Source: Trichomonas vaginalis G3 (lineage: Eukaryota; Parabasalia; Trichomonadida; Trichomonadidae). Taken from it: a stretch of DNA of 64,000 bases. The DNA lies in NCBI RefSeq assembly GCF_026262505.1, contig NC_067205.1:23779585-23843584 (forward strand). Direction: 5' to 3'. A program made the translations under genes and the position numbers. Positions 58,719 through 64,000 of this stretch are shown here, piece after piece. Under the pieces are notes generated by a model that did no database searches, was not told the DNA's origin, and saw only the letters and a program-made list of their open reading frames with translations. How positions within the stretch are numbered: the first letter of the stretch is position 1; every line of letters begins with the position of its first letter.

Positions 58719-61700
58719 ATGCCACGTAAGCTACGTAAGAATATACGTAAGAGGAAGAGAGCATTGAAACATCCAATAGTAAAACTAACACCACAACAAC
58801 AGTTGCAACAACAAATGCTGAATGACCCCACTATGTTGCAACAAATGTCAAGCAATCCTATGCTTTTAAACCGAGTTGTTGGTGCACAGAGTGGAGGTTT
58901 AAGAGCGGCACTTTTAGCGAAAATGGCAGGCTATGGTGGAGCTGCAGACGGAACAGCCTATAACCCTCAAAGTCAAATGAATTTGAGTTCACTCAAAAAT
59001 CAAATAACAGATGTCAAAAAGTCAAACATAGACATACAGAAGCAAATAAGTGAAAACGAAAAGAAACTAGAATATGACAGACACACAAAGAAACTCAATG
59101 AGTTAAACGTAGAGAAAAAGAAGAAAGAAGAACAACTGAAAGAACTAAGTACAGAGGAATATGCGAAAAAAGTGTCAGAAAAAGCAGCAGAAGTAGCAAA
59201 AATGGAACAAGATGTTATAAATTTGAAAAACCATACTACTCAATATAAAGTACTGAAAGATGAAGAGATAAAACAAAAAGCCCTGAAGACATATATGGAT
59301 AGCGATGAGTATAAAAAAGAAGTTGAAGCAAATGTAAAGGCAGAAAAACTTTTACAGTTGCAAAACCAAACCGTACAGTATGAAAACTTAGCACAAGAAA
59401 GTAAAAATAACGACGCAGCCATGCAAAAGGCAATGAAAAGCGCAGAATATATAAAGCTAATAATGACTGGTTAGATGCCCAAGCCAACGCTAAAGCAGCC
59501 CAGCTTATAGGGTCAATAAGGACAAAAATACAAGCGGATGAAGACAGTTCAAATGAAGCTTTAATGAATGCTGACTTTAAGAACGCCTTCGAAGCTCTTC
59601 ATAGTAAGGTGAAACTAGTGAACGACTTCTCATCTGGAAAGAAACTGAAGTCTGAAGGTTTCGACAACGAGTTAAGAGAAGTAGCACAAAATATGACGAA
59701 AATAACAGATGCAGCAACGAGACAGGCAGTTCAAAGTGCCTATGACGCCGTTAGAGCAACTGTTGTGGAAAGTCAAGAAAAAGAGTTACAACAGACCAAA
59801 ACAGACCTAGTAAATGCTTTCTTAAGAACGAAAAGTCAGGTAGGACATTATGCTGCAGATGGAACATATGTGCCAGCTGGTGGAACTTATATACCACCAA
59901 ACCCTCCAAGAGAAGCACCTGCACCAGGACTACCTAGAACATTTACATCGTCACATGGACACAGACACAGGCATGCACCAAAACCAACACAACAACCACC
60001 TCCACAACCAGCACAACAACCACCTCCACAACCAACAGTTCAAAACCCTGCACAAACAGAACAAGGAAACCAAGAATTCTTAAAAATGCTGAAGGAAGAG
60101 TGTGGTTTCCCAGATACTGTTGACTTTAGTGACAGATATAAAGAAGCTATTAGAAAGTTCAAGGATGGAAATACTGACCCGAACCTATTTAGCTTTATGG
60201 CTCAGCACCAAAACGGATATAATCTCAAACCTGGAAAATACAAGCTCGCTAAGGGATATGATTTAATAGCATATCATCCAAATGACATGGATGAATTTAC
60301 TCCGAGATATTTGATGTCAGAGCTAAATGACAATTCAACTTTCGTCATGAAACGCGTAAAAAATAGAGACGGAACGAAAGAACAAAAGCTTATGAATGCG
60401 GATGACGTAGATAGGGAAATTGTTAAAAACGGTCTCGGAATATATGAAATGCCAGCAGATGAGGTACAAGAAACTCCACAGGAAGAAATAGTTCAGATAC
60501 AACCAGACATGGAAGAAATAGTTCAGCAACAACAGCTAGAAGAGCCTGAAGGAAACGAACAAGTCACTCCTTTGGAAACTAACTTCACAGAACTAGATGA
60601 AGATTTGGAACAGCCGAAAAATCTTGACCCTCAACAAGAGTATGCGGAGAATATGGAATATTTCCAAGAGTCTAAAAAAAATTCGGCTGACATAGTAGAA
60701 GAATATCGAAAAATGTTTGCCGACATACAAAAGACTCCAGCACCAGATGAAAATATTCAGCATAGAATGGAAGTACTGAAAGAAAATGTACACAAATACA
60801 ACAACCCTTTTTACTTACGAGCATTTAACGTTCAATCTTCGGATGAACTCGGTGAAAATAAAAGGTTAAATTTCAAGAAAACATATAGAAATGAAACATT
60901 GTTTAAAGTTCATTCAGAACCTAACCAAGATGGAAACAAACCTACTTTTGTTTCTGCAGACGATGGAACTACAATGAGATGGGGTCATAAAGCTAATCCA
61001 GATAGGTGGTTCATAAACTTACAACCACAATTCCAAGAAGTTGTAGACGCAATGGAAGTCAATGGTGAACGAGATATAGCTGGTATTTTAAGCGCGGCTT
61101 TAATGCCATTGAAAGATATGAAACATGCAGATATTTTGGACCAGTATGAAATGAACATGGCTGATGGAAATATAACACCTGACGTTCTAGAACATTTATC
61201 TCAAAGAACTACACAGAACCATAGAGATGGTATATTTGGTGAAGAGTTTAGAAAGAAAGTTAGGGAGAGCGAAGGAAGAGAACCTATTGTACATGACCTT
61301 GCAAACGAAAGTTACAAAATGTCATAAAAACTTACTTTGCAGGCGATGAATCGAGAAGGGATGAATATTTAAGAAAACTCAAATGGACAGTACCAAATGA
61401 AATGTTAGTATTGAAAAACATGTTCCTTGACAAAATAAAACCAACTACAGAAATAAACGACGCAAGACTGAAAGATTGGGTAAAAAGCTTTCCCATTCAC
61501 AAAAGATATTATTGGTAACATGGAAAGAAAACCAGAATGGCTACAAAAACATATATTTGGAAACGAGCTTATTCCATATGGACCAACTCTGTTTTGAAGA
61601 GCTTGAACCAGAAACTCAGGAAAGAGTCATGCAAACAATACGCAAAGACTCAAATACAGACTATGACAAACTCTTTCTAGGATATAGGTTACCTGAGATG

Positions 61701-61872
61701 GGCGACCAGAGCCAAAAGGCAAAAGGACATGGGAAATTTGCAACATACTAGATGAACATAATGCAAATATGCAACAACTTCAAGCAGAGGGCAATGAAGG
61801 AAAAAGAAGAGTTAAAAACTCAGTCAGGAAGAAAGTAAAGCTTGGTCCACGTGGGTTCTATTATGACATATA
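58719..61872 (+). CDS. Very large coiled-coil / proline-rich protein of third Maverick, broken
   Basis: About 1050 codons. Very basic start MPRKLRKNIRKRKRALKHPI, Gln/Met-rich QQQLQQQMLNDPTMLQQMSS, a Gly/Ala patch, and a long coiled coil (KLNELNVEKKKKEEQLKELS). A second half has a PPPQPAQQPPPQP linker, folded-looking blocks (MLKEECGFPDTVDFSDRYKE, YKLAKGYDLIAYHPNDMDEF, TFVSADDGTTMRWGHKANPD) and an acidic region. It stands immediately upstream of the capsid gene on the same strand. A scaffold, internal virion or minor structural role is plausible. No homologue was seen in the other two elements. Broken at several points. Confidence 0.5.
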
Positions 61873-61905
61873 AATCCAACTATTCTATATTTTTACTCAT
61901 ATGAA

Positions 61906-63509
61906 ATGTACGCCGCTCAGAATATAACGCCAACAGTTTTTGGATGCTATGAATGGAAATGTTTCCGAATGGTATAACGAATGCGACATGCATTAGAAGG
62001 TCAGAAATAGTTCCTGGAACTTACGAATATACAACTGCTGTTTCTTATGGAAACGTAGGTGAGTTTGGAGAAGGTTCTTCAACAACAGTAGATATTGCTT
62101 GCGACAGGTTTCATATTATTTCTATTGACAACTCTTTCTTATACGTGGAACAAGACATTGAAATAAAACCTTCTGCCAAGTTGTCTGACAAGAAAGGTTG
62201 CAATGGAATTTTCTATGTCGGATACCAATATGCTCCAGAAGTTTTTATGGGATATAAGATATATTCTAACTCTGACTTAGTTCAAACAGTAAACATGGGC
62301 AAACTATGAATGGTTCGCTTTGAGAAACTCAGTACAACCACAAGCTAGAGAACAAACAGACCAATATGCAACTATTGAGAAAAAAGAAGACTTGACCCTA
62401 ACGTTCCAGGAGTTTATGTTAACCTTTCTGGACAAACTGCAGCAGCAGTAACCAAAGTAAAACTGAAACTTAGAGTTCCTTTGTCATCTTTCCTCATCTT
62501 CAGGTTTTTAAGATACTTGCCAAACTGGGCAGGAAAAATTTCTATTGAACTTACTCCAAGCAAAAATAAACTTAGTCATTGCACCAACGCAAGACCCATT
62601 CACTCTTACAGACGTAAAGGGAGCAAATCAAACGTCATTCGCCGAATTTTGCAAAGACAAAGTTGACTTAGACTTTGGTTTCTCAAACCTCAACACTGAA
62701 GTAAACTATTATTTCAATGCTGCTGAACTGCTTGGGACCCAGTTAAGTTCACATGCGAAAAATTTGAATGCAAGAGAATAGAAAGCAGACTTGCAGTCTA
62801 TATGTTGGACCCAGATATTTCAAATGCTTTAGCTGCCAAATATATTGCAGTTCCACTTATGTTCCCTATACACCAAATATCTGTCAAAGACTTTGCAGGT
62901 GAAGTTGGAAACCAAAGTGCTGACCCAGGTGCAAGAACAGATATTGCCTTAACAACTGCAATGAAACATGCAGATACTATGTTTGTACTGTTCAGACGAA
63001 CTATAAATGACTATTCTTGTTTCTACAACCCTGGTATTAAATATCATATAAACATAGATGGCAAATATTATCCAAGAGAAGAATATTCTACAGTTGAGGA
63101 TATGAGGTCATACAACTTGACATTAGATGCTATGAACTTTAACAACAACTTCACAACAACTATTAACCCTGAAATGCAAAGTTCTATTATGCCATATGTG
63201 AAAGTATGGACTCATACAGGAGGTCAAAAACTCAATATACAAATGGAGACCGTTCAAACTTTTGGCTTGGCATTCCATTTGCTGACTCAGAAGACTTTAT
63301 GGGTGGTATTTCAACTGTTGGTACTGTACAAATACAATATACTGGTGACAGAGACGGTCCAGATGAATTGAAGCAAAGAAGTTTACAAAACCAATAGCAC
63401 TTTTCACGGAAGATGCTCTTTGAAGATTCGTTCGATGAAACCTGCTGGGGCTCCTCAGATTGGCATAACGACAGCTTCCATCGAGCAGATTTTGGCAGCA
63501 GGTCAGTAA
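61906..63509 (+). pseudogene. Major capsid gene of third Maverick, broken
   Basis: Begins MYAAQNITPTVFGCYEW. Shared features with the inner capsid protein (43947-45521): a LRVPLSSF strand followed by YLPNWAGKISIELTPS, compared with LRIPVRRFLPLEAIRFIPAF there. VACDRFHIISIDNSFLYVEQ-type strands and a late GQTAAAVTKVKLKLR segment fit a double jelly-roll. It ends IGITTASIEQILAAGQ. It follows the large gene at 58719 with a short gap. The gene is broken. Confidence 0.6.
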
Positions 63510-63588
63510 GTTGTTCTTGAACTGACTTCTCTCCGTCAAATATTGACAGTACGCCAGTTTTGCATAATATTGTATTATAAACTTACCT

Positions 63589-63822
63589 TTAGAAATATCT
63601 GTAAGTTTTTGAAGTTATATTTTTGTCTGCTTCAAGAACTTTCACCATCTCGGTTATACCAACTTTCTTTGCTTTATGAAAATATTTTGGTTCAGCAAAG
63701 ACTGCTATTCTATAACATTTTCCATTGTTTGTATAAAGAACTATTCTGTCAATGTATTTGTATTGTTTGTGTGTGTAAACTTTGTTCTGCTTCAATTCGA
63801 AGAGATACTCAAATACGTCCAT
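63589..63822 (-). CDS. Small 77-residue protein (unknown)
   Basis: Whole frame MDVFEYLFELKQNKVYTHKQ, then YIDRIVLYTNNGKCYRIAVF and a Lys-rich end. An alpha/beta small domain. It diverges from the gene at 63841 with 18 bp between the start codons, and converges on the capsid gene. No family recognised. Confidence 0.45.
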   Translation of the reverse strand: MDVFEYLFELKQNKVYTHKQYKYIDRIVLYTNNGKCYRIAVFAEPKYFHKAKKVGITEMVKVLEADKNITSKTYRYF

Positions 63823-63840
63823 CTTTTTATTCTAAGTAAA

Positions 63841-64000
63841 ATGTCATTTCCGAAAAATAGAAGCGTAAGTGTTTCAAAAGGTTTAATGGCGATGGCAGAT
63901 GTGAAGTTAAATTCACCAACTCAAACAAACAGTCAAAGTGTTGTTGTCAATGTCAAAGAAAGAGATGTTGAAGTGGGGAAACCATACGAAGACGAAGATG
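63841..64000 (+). CDS. Start of an unknown gene (runs off window)
   Basis: 53 codons are visible: MSFPKNRSVSVSKGLMAMAD, VKLNSPTQTNSQSVVVNVKE and an acidic continuation. Its Ser/Val-rich opening and its place after a divergent minus-strand gene resemble the inner-element gene at 28046. The leader (CATCTTTTTATTCTAAGTAAA) is of the element type. Confidence 0.5.
   Translation, partial: MSFPKNRSVSVSKGLMAMADVKLNSPTQTNSQSVVVNVKERDVEVGKPYEDED

Larger units (their letters stand above)
57274..64000 (+). mobile_element. Third Maverick/Polinton, left part only
   Basis: Runs off the window. Contains a repeat field with downstream cassettes, a large coiled-coil/proline-rich gene, a major capsid gene of the same lineage as the inner element, a small minus-strand gene and the start of another gene. 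It shares the GTTAGATCTAAC cassette with the inner Maverick. No left terminal repeat is seen. It is broken, with several breaks in the large gene and in the capsid gene. Confidence 0.75.

Overview
The window looks like a piece of a trichomonad nuclear genome, most likely Trichomonas vaginalis or a close relative. It is AT-rich, shows no sign of introns, has a few cellular genes, and is dominated by Maverick/Polinton elements, which are known to be very abundant in that parasite.

Layout. (1) 1-2350 is host intergenic DNA. It includes a roughly 1 kb candidate non-autonomous DNA transposon (63-1126) full of tandem repeats and hairpins. (2) 2357-48675 is a Maverick with near-identical 347-bp terminal inverted repeats and a 6-bp target duplication AGAGGT. 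It is about 46 kb long only because a second Maverick (24262-46956, 22.7 kb, about 135-bp inverted repeats, 6-bp duplication CACGGG) lies inside its capsid gene. (3) 48682-57243 is host DNA: an intact M16C metallopeptidase gene 98 bp from the insertion edge, a frameshifted repeat-protein gene, a winged-helix-like gene on the minus strand, and two gene relics. (4) From about 57273 to the end of the window is the start of a third Maverick, with a long repeat field, a very large coiled-coil and proline-rich gene, a capsid gene, and the first codons of a further gene.

How the parts fit. The outer element carries a protein-primed DNA polymerase B with an HNH-like insert, a retroviral-type integrase, a D5-like primase/SF3 helicase bracketed by two oppositely oriented 121-bp repeat arrays, a KilA-N gene, a phage-tail-like tip protein, a packaging ATPase, a capsid gene and two small amphipathic proteins. 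The inner element carries the same core (polymerase, integrase, ATPase, intact major capsid gene, vertex-like proteins, KilA-N). It adds a large collagen/tail-fibre locus whose tip domain is almost identical in DNA to the tip gene of the outer element. All three elements look broken to different degrees, although some genes remain open: outer integrase, both KilA-N genes, inner capsid, and several small genes.

Four patterns deserve most attention. These are the primase-helicase between inverted iteron-like arrays; the phage-like fibre with a tip shared between two element families; a recurring modular cassette (12-bp direct half-sites, a palindrome, an AT box) placed downstream of genes; and short GC-rich hairpins scattered through the elements, some inside reading frames. 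Product calls rest on motifs read by eye. Capsid, vertex and small-virion assignments are the least certain.
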